Shown here one piece after another: positions 52,582 to 61,882 of a stretch of DNA of 64,000 bases (its first letter is position 1; each line of letters starts with the position of its first letter). The notes beneath the pieces were generated by a model. That model saw only the letters and a list, made by a program, of their open reading frames with translations, was not told the origin of the DNA and did not search any database. A program made the translations under genes and the position numbers. Source of the stretch: Gammaproteobacteria bacterium (GTDB lineage: Bacteria; Pseudomonadota; Gammaproteobacteria; Pseudomonadales; Alcanivoracaceae); NCBI GenBank assembly GCA_018067045.1, contig JAGPVL010000033.1, positions 1 through 64,000 on the forward strand. The letters are read 5' to 3'.

Positions 52582-53850
52582 TTAAGCGCCAAATAGTCCC
52601 TTAAAGAAATAGAAGAACAGAATGGCGAGCAGTGCGCCAGCGGGCAGGGTGACAACCCAAGAGGTAAAGATTGTGCCGATGACGCGCAGGTTCAGCGAGC
52701 CAATGCCGCGCGCCATACCGACGCCGAGAATCGCGCCAACTAAGGTGTGGGTCGTCGAAATAGGCATGCCAATACTCGACGCCAGCACCACGGTTGTGCC
52801 TGCGCCCAGTTCAGCAGCGAAGCCGCGGCTGGGGGTGAGTTCAGTGATTTTCTTGCCGACGGTGGCCATTACCCGCGCGCCGAAAAAGGCGAGGCCGGTG
52901 ACAATACCAATGCCGCCAATGAGCAGAATCCAATGAGGCATAGCGGATTTACTCGCCACCGCGCCAGCATTTTGCAGGGTACTGTAAATGGCAGCGAGTG
53001 GGCCGACAGCGTTGGCAACATCGTTTGAGCCATGGGCAAAGGCCATGGCGCAGGCGGTAAAGATCATCAGTACCGCAAAAATCTTTTCAACGGAGGAAAA
53101 GCGGAAGCTGCGATCCGCTTCAGGGTCCGGTTGGATGCGTGACAGCATCGCCGCGCCGATCAATGCGACGACCGTGCCGGCCGTGACCGCGATGCCGAGA
53201 TTTTCCAGAATCGTAAAGCTAAAGCCAACATGCTTAAGGCCTTTGGTCACCGTGACCAAGGCCATAATGAAACCAGTGAGAAACATGTAGAACGGGACGT
53301 ATTTTTTCGCCCGCTCGAACGGGTCGTCGGTATCGAGAATTAAGCGTTGAACACTTTTAATCAGTGAAAATGAAATTACGCCAGCCAGCAACGGTGAGGT
53401 AACCCACGAGGTAACAATGTTGCCGACCTTGCCCCAGTTAACGGCGTCAGCGCTGATGCCAATCGCGACACAGCCGACAATGGCGCCAACAATTGAGTGG
53501 GTGGTGGATACCGGCCAGCCTGAGGCGGAGGCGATTAGCAGCCAGATGCCGGCGGCCAGCAGTGAGGCAAGCATGGTGTAGATTAGGTAGTGCGGGGCTT
53601 CGACGAAAACGGAGGGTTCGATAATGCCTTTTCGGATGGTGTCGGTGACTTCGCCTCCCGCCAAATAGGCCCCGGCGAATTCAAACACGATGGCAATCAT
53701 AACGGCTTGCTTGACGGTGAGCGCGCCAGCACCCACTGAGGTGCCCATGGCGTTAGCGACATCGTTGGCGCCAACCCCCCATGCCATAAAGAAGCCAGCC
53801 ATCGCGGCAATAATTAGAATTGTATGAGTATGTGCGAGCATCCACTCCAT
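52582..53850 (-). CDS. pit: Inorganic phosphate transporter, Pit family
   Basis: A 422-aa low-affinity phosphate transporter driven by protons or sodium. The duplicated PiT signature is clear: 'AWGVGANDVANAMGTSVGAG' near the N-terminus and 'MAFAHGSNDVANAVGPLAAI' in the second half, each with 'GWPVSTTHSIVGAIVG' or 'GMPISTTHTLVGAILG' following. About ten helices. It begins nine bases after the DUF47 gene stop, the usual regulator-transporter pair. It is the last gene of the unit, ending at the terminator. Confidence 0.96.
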   Translation of the reverse strand: MEWMLAHTHTILIIAAMAGFFMAWGVGANDVANAMGTSVGAGALTVKQAVMIAIVFEFAGAYLAGGEVTDTIRKGIIEPSVFVEAPHYLIYTMLASLLAAGIWLLIASASGWPVSTTHSIVGAIVGCVAIGISADAVNWGKVGNIVTSWVTSPLLAGVISFSLIKSVQRLILDTDDPFERAKKYVPFYMFLTGFIMALVTVTKGLKHVGFSFTILENLGIAVTAGTVVALIGAAMLSRIQPDPEADRSFRFSSVEKIFAVLMIFTACAMAFAHGSNDVANAVGPLAAIYSTLQNAGAVASKSAMPHWILLIGGIGIVTGLAFFGARVMATVGKKITELTPSRGFAAELGAGTTVVLASSIGMPISTTHTLVGAILGVGMARGIGSLNLRVIGTIFTSWVVTLPAGALLAILFFYFFKGLFGA

Positions 53851-53859
53851 GCTGTTCCC

Positions 53860-54540
53860 CTATCGTGCTACAAGCATGTGAAGGAATCCGCCGACTTTCT
53901 GCGCGCGGTCCGCGAGATCGCCAACCCAGTCGACGATCTTATATAGGAACATCATGTCGACAGGAGGCCATTCGCTCTCTAGTTTGAATAGCTGCGCTCG
54001 AATGAGGACCTGTTGATCATCGGTGTCGCCTTCGACGCTATCGAGTTCTTCGATCAGGCGCTCAATCAGCTTGACTTCGCGACCGCCAAAGCCGGTTTCA
54101 AGTAGCTCGTCGAGCTCGTTAATTGCGCGCATGGCTTGTGCCGACGCATCAATAGCTCGGCTGACATAGGCGGCCATCGCTGGGGAGACCGACGCAGGAA
54201 TCTTCATCTGGCGGCCGCGCATAAGGCCGGCGATATCCTTTGCCTTGTTGGCGACACGGTCTTGCACGCTAATCATGTCGAGCAGGTCAGTGCGCGGCAT
54301 CGGCAAAAACAAACTGTTTGGCAGATTCAGGCGATACTCTTTTTTCAGCTCGTCAGCTTCGTTTTCAAGACGAGTGATGTCCTGCTGGATTTCGTTGACC
54401 AGTGCCCAGTCTTCCGCAGCGATGGCGGCGAAGAAGTCTGAGAGTCGGGCTACGCAGGCGTGGACAGTCTCGTAATGATGCTGCAGCGGCTTGATTGGGG
54501 AGCGGCCGAAAAGGCCAACTATTGAACTGCCAAGTGACAT
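53860..54540 (-). CDS. DUF47 (PhoU-like) Pit accessory protein
   Basis: A 226-aa all-helical protein of the TIGR00153/DUF47 family, distant from PhoU. It accompanies Pit transporters and is thought to modulate them. Family marks are 'EADELKKEYRLNLPNSLFLP', 'RTDLLDMISVQDRVANKAKD' and 'FLYKIVDWVGDLADRAQKVG' near the C-terminus. ATG at 54540 has GGAG six bases upstream; an ATG at 54552 would overlap that site. It is the first gene of the pair with pit. Confidence 0.92.
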   Translation of the reverse strand: MSLGSSIVGLFGRSPIKPLQHHYETVHACVARLSDFFAAIAAEDWALVNEIQQDITRLENEADELKKEYRLNLPNSLFLPMPRTDLLDMISVQDRVANKAKDIAGLMRGRQMKIPASVSPAMAAYVSRAIDASAQAMRAINELDELLETGFGGREVKLIERLIEELDSVEGDTDDQQVLIRAQLFKLESEWPPVDMMFLYKIVDWVGDLADRAQKVGGFLHMLVAR

Positions 54541-54702
54541 AGGAGTCTCCATCGTGTCACAGGATTGGTGTGAGGGGTGCGAGTATAGACCCTGACGCCC
54601 GCTCTGTCAGCGCAGCATGTTAGCGTATGTCTGTCGTAGCGATGACGACGGTTGCGGGGTAAAGTGGTTGCAAAAAGACGCTGCAAAAACAAGGAGATCG
54701 GC

Positions 54703-56532
54703 GTGACAGCGAAAGCCGAACCATCATCAGTGACGACATCAAAGCCAGTCTCGCCATTGCCCGGCATGCAGGGCGTGGAGATCGACGTGCGCTGGATTAT
54801 GCGTGAACTGCTCGAAGAGAAGCGCATTAGTCGTGAAGACTTCAATGTGATTTCGACCACACCGCGCGAGAGGCGTGAGTTGTCTTGGCATCCCGCACAA
54901 GTGGTGGCCAAGCATCAATTGGCTGATCTACAGCGCGGCAATAAGCTGATCGACATGCTCTTTTTGAGTGGTTGGATTGCAGAAAAAGCCGGCTTGCCTC
55001 TGTACCACCTTGATCCGCTTAAAGTGAAGGTCGATCAGGTTACGACGGTAATGTCTTACGCGTTTGCTGAGCGTCACGGTCTGTTGTGCGTAGACGTGAA
55101 TCGCGATCAGGTGACGGTGGCGTGTGATCAGCCGTTCAGAGTTGAGTGGAAAGAGCATCTCCAGCAGGTGTTGCGTGAGCGCGAGCTGCGTGTGGTGTTT
55201 GTCGATCCGGAAGCGCTGCACCGTTACCGCATTGAGTTTTATAACCTGAGTCGTTCGATCGCTGGAGCAAAAGACAGTAGTGGTCAGGGCCTTAGTGGCG
55301 TGACCAACTTTGAGCAGCTTTTGGAGCTTGGCGGTAAAGGCAAGCTTGATGCAGAAGATCAACATGTTGTCGCCATTGTTGATTGGATATTGCATTACGC
55401 CTTTGCCCAGCGTGCCTCGGATATTCATCTCGAACCACGTCGTGAGACGGGCAAGATGCGCTTTCGTATTGATGGTGTTCTACACGATGTGTATGAACTG
55501 CCTGCGACAATTATGGCGGCGGTGACAGCGCGTTTAAAAATTCTTAGCCGCCTCAATGTGGCAGAAAAGCGAAAACCACAAGATGGACGTTTGAAGACGG
55601 TCAGTGATGACAATGAAGTGGAGCTGCGCATTTCCACCTTGCCGACTGCGTTTGGCGAGAAAATGGTGATGCGTATTTTTGACCCTGACGTGTTGATGCG
55701 CAGTTTCGAGCAGATGGGATTCAGCACCGAAGATCGTGCCAGCTGGGATAAAATGACCGGTAATAATAACGGCATCATTTTTGTGACTGGCCCGACCGGT
55801 TCGGGTAAAACGACCACGCTTTATTCCACGTTAAAACAGTTGTCCACGTCGGAAGTGAATGTCTGCACGATTGAAGATCCGATTGAAATGGTGGAGCCGA
55901 GTTTTAATCAGATGCAGATACAAGCGAATATTGATGTTGGCTTTTCGGAAGGAGTAAAAGCACTGCTTCGGCAAGATCCAGACATTATTATGATTGGTGA
56001 GATCCGTGATTTGAAAACGGCCGAGATGGCTGTGCAAGCGGCGCTTACCGGTCACTTGGTGCTGTCGACACTGCATACCAATGACGCGCCGTCAGCGGTG
56101 ACGCGTTTATTAGACCTCGGCGTGCCAAGCTATCTTATTACCGCAACGGTGATTGGTGTGATGGCACAGCGCTTAGTGCGAACGTTATGCCCGCATTGTA
56201 AAGAAATGGTGCCGATTGATGAGCAGGCGTGGGTGGAATTAATTAAACCGTTCACGATGAAAGTTCCAGAGAAAATGTGTCGCCCTGTTGGCTGTCTTGA
56301 GTGTCGCGGCACTGGCTACTTGGGCCGTATGGGGGTTTATGAAACCATGCCGATGAACAGCGCATTGAAGGGTGTTATTAATCGCAAGGGTGATTTGGAA
56401 TCTATTACCCGGCAGGCACTAAAGAATGGAATGAAACCGCTGAGAATTAGTGGTGCGATTAAAGTAGCAAAAGGGTTGACGACCCTTGAAGAAGTCATTC
56501 GTGTGACACCAGTTCAAGATATCTTGCAGTGA
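54703..56532 (+). CDS. GspE/PilB-type secretion ATPase, orphan
   Basis: A 609-aa ATPase of the type II secretion / type IV pilus family. The N-terminal MshEN-like domains (about 25-200) lead to the RecA-like core: Walker A 'GPTGSGKTTTLYS' starting at G363, an Asp box in 'EDPIEMVEP', Walker B 'LLRQDPDIIMIGEIRD' and His box 'GHLVLSTLHTNDAP'. Zinc cysteines follow: CPHC and CLECRG. The start is GTG at 54703 with an AAGGAG site; the frame from 54652 is longer. No other secretion or pilus gene lies nearby, so the machine that it drives is unknown. Confidence 0.92.
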   Translation: MTAKAEPSSVTTSKPVSPLPGMQGVEIDVRWIMRELLEEKRISREDFNVISTTPRERRELSWHPAQVVAKHQLADLQRGNKLIDMLFLSGWIAEKAGLPLYHLDPLKVKVDQVTTVMSYAFAERHGLLCVDVNRDQVTVACDQPFRVEWKEHLQQVLRERELRVVFVDPEALHRYRIEFYNLSRSIAGAKDSSGQGLSGVTNFEQLLELGGKGKLDAEDQHVVAIVDWILHYAFAQRASDIHLEPRRETGKMRFRIDGVLHDVYELPATIMAAVTARLKILSRLNVAEKRKPQDGRLKTVSDDNEVELRISTLPTAFGEKMVMRIFDPDVLMRSFEQMGFSTEDRASWDKMTGNNNGIIFVTGPTGSGKTTTLYSTLKQLSTSEVNVCTIEDPIEMVEPSFNQMQIQANIDVGFSEGVKALLRQDPDIIMIGEIRDLKTAEMAVQAALTGHLVLSTLHTNDAPSAVTRLLDLGVPSYLITATVIGVMAQRLVRTLCPHCKEMVPIDEQAWVELIKPFTMKVPEKMCRPVGCLECRGTGYLGRMGVYETMPMNSALKGVINRKGDLESITRQALKNGMKPLRISGAIKVAKGLTTLEEVIRVTPVQDILQ

Positions 56533-56554
56533 AGAACATAAATGAAGAGAGCAA

Positions 56555-57511
56555 ATGAATAATTATCTATTAGGGAGTGAATTCGATATGGGTTGGTCAA
56601 TCGTTGCTGCGGCATTTGCTGCATTTGTTGTCGTCATTTTTTCAAAAGGTGTGAAGCGTGTTCCGCAGGGCCATGAATTTACCATTGAACGCTTTGGTCG
56701 CTACACTCATACGCTGAAGCCAGGCCTTGGCATTATTGTTCCGTTTGTCGATATCGTTGGTCGTGACATCAATATGATGGAGAGCGTCCTCGATATTCCG
56801 CCGCAGGAAGTGATTTCAAAAGATAACGCTCAGGTTACTATCGATGCGGTGTGCTTTTTTCAAGTCGTCAGTGCTGCTAAGGCTGCCTATGAGGTGAACT
56901 TCTTGGAGAGCGCGATTCGCAACTTAACCATGACTAATATTCGTACCGTGTTGGGTTCGCTTGATCTGGATCAAATGCTGAGCCAGCGTGACGAAATCAA
57001 TGAGCGCCTTCTTCGCATTGTCGATAACGCAACAAATCCATGGGGCGTTAAAGTTACCCGTATTGAAATTAAAGATATTTCGCCGCCAGCAGATCTCGTG
57101 CAAGCCATGAACGGGCAGATGAAAGCGGAGCGGGAAAAACGCGCGGCGATTCTTGAGGCAGAAGGGTTGCGTCAAGCGTCTATTCTAAAAGCAGAAGGTT
57201 TAAAGCAGGGTGATATTCTTCAGGCGGAAGGCTCTCGCGCTGCGGCGTTTCTTGATGCAGAGGCCCGTGAGCGCGCGGCGGAAGCTGAAGCGCGGGCAAC
57301 GCAAATGGTGTCGGAAGCGATTGGCAAAGGTGATGTGCGGGCGATTAATTATTTCGTTGCTCAAAAGTATGTCGAGGCCTTGGGTAAGATCGGCGAGTCG
57401 CCCAACAGTAAGGTCTTTATGTTGCCGGTTGATGCAACGGGCGTGATGGGAGCTATTGGCGGCGTCACAGAAATTGTGCGTGAGTCGATGAATAAGAAGG
57501 GCACGGTGTAA
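56555..57511 (+). CDS. SPFH/stomatin family membrane protein (QmcA-like)
   Basis: A 318-aa prohibitin/stomatin-family protein: one N-terminal membrane helix (about 13-30), the SPFH domain ('[20 protein letters not shown]', '[14 protein letters not shown]'-like strands, '[20 protein letters not shown]') and a long Glu/Ala-rich coiled coil (about 185-265) that forms ring oligomers at the inner membrane. Such proteins organise membrane microdomains and modulate FtsH. Start ATG at 56555, or 56588. Its stop overlaps the NfeD start (TAATG), the standard stomatin-NfeD operon. Confidence 0.93.
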   Translation: MNNYLLGSEFDMGWSIVAAAFAAFVVVIFSKGVKRVPQGHEFTIERFGRYTHTLKPGLGIIVPFVDIVGRDINMMESVLDIPPQEVISKDNAQVTIDAVCFFQVVSAAKAAYEVNFLESAIRNLTMTNIRTVLGSLDLDQMLSQRDEINERLLRIVDNATNPWGVKVTRIEIKDISPPADLVQAMNGQMKAEREKRAAILEAEGLRQASILKAEGLKQGDILQAEGSRAAAFLDAEARERAAEAEARATQMVSEAIGKGDVRAINYFVAQKYVEALGKIGESPNSKVFMLPVDATGVMGAIGGVTEIVRESMNKKGTV

Positions 57512-57969
57512 TGGAATTTCTGTACGCACTGGATTATTACCACTGGATACTGCTTGGATTGGTGCTGCTGGTGCTAGAGATTTTTGCTGGCGGCGCTTTC
57601 TTGATGTGGCTTGGTATTTCTTCTATTGCGCTAGGCGTTCTGGTGCTGTTGTTGCCTTGGGTGGGTATCCACCTAAGCTGGGAATGGCAGCTGGTTTTGT
57701 TCGGCCTCGGTTCGTTCGCTGCGATTATGTTGTGGCGGCGCTTTGTGCGTGACCCCGCGCCGACGGACGCGCCGACATTAAATCAGCGTGGTGCAGAATA
57801 CGTCGGCAGAGTTGTGACGTTAAAAGAAGCGATTGATGACGGCGTCGGGTATGTCAGCATTGATGATACTCGCTGGCGCGTTAGTGGCTCTGACATGCCG
57901 ACTGGCACCAAGGTGCGTTTGGTTGCTTTGCATGAGTTAGTTTTTGCTGTCGAGAAAGTTGACGTTTAG
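57511..57969 (+). CDS. NfeD family protein
   Basis: A 152-aa short-type NfeD protein. Two to three membrane helices cover about 8-85 ('YYHWILLGLVLLVLEIFAGG'), and a C-terminal OB-fold (about 92-150, 'GAEYVGRVVTLKEAIDDGVG') lies in the cytoplasm. NfeD partners stomatin in membrane quality control. It overlaps the stomatin gene by one base and is followed five bases later by glnE, so all three are probably cotranscribed. Confidence 0.93.
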   Translation: MEFLYALDYYHWILLGLVLLVLEIFAGGAFLMWLGISSIALGVLVLLLPWVGIHLSWEWQLVLFGLGSFAAIMLWRRFVRDPAPTDAPTLNQRGAEYVGRVVTLKEAIDDGVGYVSIDDTRWRVSGSDMPTGTKVRLVALHELVFAVEKVDV

Positions 57970-57974
57970 CGCCT

Positions 57975-60854
57975 ATGATAATGTCTTCGTCTGATTTCAC
58001 TGAGTTGCCGGCGCCGTTACAGGTGCTGGTCGAGCAGCACTGGAAAGCATTTTGCGACAGCGGCCAGTTGTTGCCTGATGAACTGGTCAAAGAGCTGCCG
58101 CGTGTTTGGGCCGGCTCTGATTATGTTGCCGAGCAGATGACGCGGCGTCCGGATTTGGTTGAGTGGTTGGCGCAGATGGCGGATGGTGGCGCGTTAGATC
58201 GGTCGCTGGATGATGCCGAATTACGTGGCGATTTGCAGTTGCGTTTGCAGGGCTGTGAAGACGAGGCAGCATTACAATCGTGCCTACGCATTTTTCGTCA
58301 CTACCATATGGCGCGTATTATTTGGCGAGACTTGGCTGGCCGCGCAGATTTTTCGGCAACGGTGGCAGACTTAAGCTTGCTAGCAGATGCGCTGATCAGT
58401 GCGTCGTTGGATTGGCTTTATCAGGTCGCCTGTAAAAAAGACGGCACGCCGACGGATTCAAACGGTGATCCGGTGCACATGGTGGTCTTGGCCATGGGCA
58501 AGTTGGGTGCCCGTGAGCTTAATTTATCGTCCGATATCGATTTGATTTTTGTCTATGAACATGAGGGCGAAGTCGTTGGCGGGCGAGAAATTTCGCATCA
58601 TCAGTTTTTCCTTCGCTTAGGCCAGCAACTTATTAAAGCGCTCGATCCTGTAACGGAAGACGGTTTCGTTTTTCGCGTGGATATGCGTTTGCGGCCGTGG
58701 GGAAAAAGTGGCGCCTTGGCCATCGGCTTTGATGCGATTGAGGGATATTACGAAGAGCAGGGGCGCGAATGGGAGCGTTACGCGCTCATTAAGATGCGTC
58801 CTGTGGCTGGCGATCTTGCGGCGGGCGAACGTTTGTATCAGCGTTTGGTGCCATTTATTTACCGTCGTTATATTGATTACGGTGTGTTCGAGTCGTTGCG
58901 CGAAATGAAGATGTTGATCGAGCGCGAAGTCAATCGTAAGGGCATGCAGGATAATGTCAAACTCGGCCGCGGCGGTATTCGTGAGGCAGAATTTATCGTT
59001 CAAGTTTTCCAGCTGATTCGAGGCGGCCAAGATTTAGCGCTGCGGGATTCCCATTTGTTGACGGTTATTCCGCGCTTGGTGGAACTGGGGTTGCTGGAGT
59101 CGCCGGTGGCGACAGCTCTTGCAAAAAGTTATGTGTTTTTGCGTGATGTTGAGCATCGTTTGCAGGCGGTGGCCGATCGGCAAACGCAAAAATTGCCGTC
59201 GGATCCGATCGAGTGGCAGCGCTTATCTTGGAGTATGGGCTTTTTGTCCGTTGAGGCATTTACCCAAGCGTTAGATGAGCATCGCAAAAGCGTGCGCAAA
59301 TTATTCAGTCAAGTGGTCGCTGATCCGGAAAAGCCAGCGAGCGAGCAGCGCGAAGTGGATGCAGAGTTGTTGGAGGTGTGGCTCGGGCTAGTGGAGATCG
59401 ATTCTGCAGCACAGGTGTTAGCTGATCGTGGCATGACGGATGCTCTCGCGGTCGCTGAACAGTTGCAGACATTTCGGGACAGTCGTGTTGTTAGTCATAT
59501 GCAGGCGATTGGTCGTGAGCGGCTTGATCGTCTTATGCCGTTGCTGATTGATGCCTTGGCGAGTGAGCGGCATGGCGAAGAAAGTTGTTCGAGGTTGCTG
59601 CGTTTCCTCGAGGCCGTTGCCCGGCGTTCTGCGTATATAGCGCTGCTGGTTGAAAATCCGATGGCGCTGAAGCAATTGATCAAGCTGTCGGCGGCCAGTC
59701 CATGGATTGCTGATCAGTTGACACGTCACCCAGTATTGCTAGACGAGCTACTTGATGTCGGCACCTTGTATGCGCCGCCGAATCGCGCCGAATTGGATGA
59801 TGAATTGCGCCAGCAAATGCTGCGGGTGCCGGAAGACGATCTAGAGCTGCAAATGGAATCGCTGCGCACTTTTAAGCAGGCGCACCTGTTGAGGGTTGCT
59901 GCTTCAGAGGTCACTGAGTCGTTGCCATTAATGAAGGTGAGCGATTACCTGACGTGGTTGGCGGAGTCGATTCTCAACGAGGTGCTGAAGTTGGCATGGG
60001 CGCAATTAGTCGACAAGCATGGCAAGCCTTCGCGTGATGATGGCCAGCCGTGTGATCCCGATTTCGTCATTGTCGGCTACGGCAAGCTCGGTGGCATTGA
60101 GCTCAGTTATAACTCAGATTTAGACGTCGTGTTTTTGCATGATGCTGCGGCGAATGGCATGACCGATGGTGAGCGAGAGGTGCCGAATGAGACCTTCTTT
60201 GCGCGTCTAGGCCAGCGCATTATTCATATCCTGACCACCCGCACCATGAGTGGTCAGCTGTATGAGGTGGACGTTCGTTTGCGGCCTTCCGGGACCTCCG
60301 GGTTACTGGTGAGCTCGCTGCAGGCTTACGAAAAGTACCAAGTCGATACCGCGTGGACATGGGAGCACCAGGCCTTAGTGCGCGCGCGCGTCGTGGCGGG
60401 TTGTCGTCGTGCTAGTGAGAAATTTGCGACGATACGCCTCGGTATTATGCAGCAGCGCCGTGATCCATTGCTGTTACAGGCGGACGTACGCGGTATGCGC
60501 GAAAAGATGATTGGCCATAAAGGGCAGTCGGATCCGCTGTTGTTTGACTTGAAGAACGATGCCGGAGGTATCGTTGATATCGAATTTGTGGTGCAATATG
60601 CGGCTCTCAGATGGGCCTCTGAGCATAGCGCGTTAACCAGCTTTACCGATAACATGCGTTTGCTCGATACCCTTGACGAGCTGAAGCTGATGCCAGCGGA
60701 GCAAGCGGATCAGCTACGCGAAGCCTATTTGGCCTACCGCTCCGCAGCGCACCGATTGGCGTTGCGGCAGAGTTCGAGCTTGGCCCCGGCTGAGCCTTGG
60801 CAAGCCATGCGAGAGAATGTGCGTGCCATCTGGGATGCGTGGTTTGTGTCGTAA
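57975..60854 (+). CDS. glnE: Glutamine synthetase adenylyltransferase/deadenylase
   Basis: A 959-aa bifunctional enzyme that adds and removes AMP on glutamine synthetase, with PII signalling its direction. Both nucleotidyltransferase domains are intact: the deadenylase half has 'LGARELNLSSDIDLIFVYEH', and the adenylase half has 'GYGKLGGIELSYNSDLDVVF' with the DxD metal pair. The helical linker lies between them. The length is typical. It sits just after nfeD and before ilvE, the latter as in Pseudomonas. Start ATG at 57975, or 57981. Confidence 0.97.
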   Translation: MIMSSSDFTELPAPLQVLVEQHWKAFCDSGQLLPDELVKELPRVWAGSDYVAEQMTRRPDLVEWLAQMADGGALDRSLDDAELRGDLQLRLQGCEDEAALQSCLRIFRHYHMARIIWRDLAGRADFSATVADLSLLADALISASLDWLYQVACKKDGTPTDSNGDPVHMVVLAMGKLGARELNLSSDIDLIFVYEHEGEVVGGREISHHQFFLRLGQQLIKALDPVTEDGFVFRVDMRLRPWGKSGALAIGFDAIEGYYEEQGREWERYALIKMRPVAGDLAAGERLYQRLVPFIYRRYIDYGVFESLREMKMLIEREVNRKGMQDNVKLGRGGIREAEFIVQVFQLIRGGQDLALRDSHLLTVIPRLVELGLLESPVATALAKSYVFLRDVEHRLQAVADRQTQKLPSDPIEWQRLSWSMGFLSVEAFTQALDEHRKSVRKLFSQVVADPEKPASEQREVDAELLEVWLGLVEIDSAAQVLADRGMTDALAVAEQLQTFRDSRVVSHMQAIGRERLDRLMPLLIDALASERHGEESCSRLLRFLEAVARRSAYIALLVENPMALKQLIKLSAASPWIADQLTRHPVLLDELLDVGTLYAPPNRAELDDELRQQMLRVPEDDLELQMESLRTFKQAHLLRVAASEVTESLPLMKVSDYLTWLAESILNEVLKLAWAQLVDKHGKPSRDDGQPCDPDFVIVGYGKLGGIELSYNSDLDVVFLHDAAANGMTDGEREVPNETFFARLGQRIIHILTTRTMSGQLYEVDVRLRPSGTSGLLVSSLQAYEKYQVDTAWTWEHQALVRARVVAGCRRASEKFATIRLGIMQQRRDPLLLQADVRGMREKMIGHKGQSDPLLFDLKNDAGGIVDIEFVVQYAALRWASEHSALTSFTDNMRLLDTLDELKLMPAEQADQLREAYLAYRSAAHRLALRQSSSLAPAEPWQAMRENVRAIWDAWFVS

Positions 60855-60948
60855 CGGTCGTGTCGGCGCTGGTTGTAAAGTGGCAATGCTGCAACAGTTT
60901 AAGCAATGAACATTAATTTAACTTATTAACATTTCGGAGTTCCGTGCC

Positions 60949-61872
60949 ATGTCCATGGCTGATCGTGATGGTGTTATTTGGCTAGATGGTGAACTGGTTC
61001 CATGGCGTGAGGCTAAGGTCCATGTTCTGACACATACCCTGCATTATGGCATGGGTGTGTTTGAAGGCGTGCGTGCGTACGAAACCGATAAAGGCGCGGC
61101 TATTTTTCGTCTGCGCGAGCACACAGATCGTTTATTTGATTCTGCTCATATTATGAATATGGCCATGCCATTTTCAAAAGACCAGATTGATGAAGCGCAG
61201 AAGTTGGTGGTCCGTGAAAACAACTTACCGTCTGCCTATTTGCGGCCTATGGTTTTTTACGGCAGTGAAGGTATGGGGCTGCGCGCGACAAATCTAAAAG
61301 TGCATGTTGTGGTTGCCGCATGGGAATGGGGTGCATACCTCGGCGCCGATGCGCTCGAGAAAGGCATTAAAGTGCGCACCAGTAGCTATACACGCCACCA
61401 TGTGAACATCACCATGTGTAAGGCAAAGGCGAATGGTAACTACATTAATTCGATGCTGGCGCTGAACGAAGCACTCAGCGGCGGCGCCGATGAAGCGCTG
61501 TTGCTCGACCCAGAAGGTTACGTTGCTGAAGGCAGTGGCGAGAATGTCTTTATTGTTAAAAACAACGTGATTTATACGCCGGAACTGGCGTCGTGCTTAG
61601 ACGGCATTACCCGTAAAACGCTGATTCAAGTGGCCGAAGACAACGGTTACAGAGTGGTTGAGAAGCGTATTACCCGTGATGAAGTGTATATCGCGGACGA
61701 AGCGTTCTTTACCGGCACGGCAGCGGAAGTGACACCAATTCGCGAGCTAGATGGCCGCAATATTGGTGCTGGGCATCGTGGCCCTGTCACTGAAGCGCTG
61801 CAGAAATTGTATTTCGATATGGTTGTTGGCAAGGTCGAAAAATACAATCACTGGCTTAGCCCAGTCGCGTAA
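60949..61872 (+). CDS. ilvE: Branched-chain amino acid aminotransferase
   Basis: IlvE is a PLP class IV transaminase that moves amino groups between glutamate and leucine, isoleucine or valine. The 307-aa length is normal. The start region is 'MADRDGVIWLDGELVPWREA', the PLP lysine lies in 'TMCKAKANGNYINSMLALNE', and 'EGSGENVFIVKNNVIYTP' completes the fold. A CGGAG site precedes the ATG. It is followed ten bases later by waaF, the order I recall from Pseudomonas. Confidence 0.97.
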   Translation: MSMADRDGVIWLDGELVPWREAKVHVLTHTLHYGMGVFEGVRAYETDKGAAIFRLREHTDRLFDSAHIMNMAMPFSKDQIDEAQKLVVRENNLPSAYLRPMVFYGSEGMGLRATNLKVHVVVAAWEWGAYLGADALEKGIKVRTSSYTRHHVNITMCKAKANGNYINSMLALNEALSGGADEALLLDPEGYVAEGSGENVFIVKNNVIYTPELASCLDGITRKTLIQVAEDNGYRVVEKRITRDEVYIADEAFFTGTAAEVTPIRELDGRNIGAGHRGPVTEALQKLYFDMVVGKVEKYNHWLSPVA

Positions 61873-61882
61873 AGCAGGTCTG

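Noticed and set aside
54928-55428. A 166-codon minus-strand frame opposite the GspE-type ATPase
   Set aside because: Shadow frame; the ATPase reading frame on the plus strand is unbroken and motif-rich.
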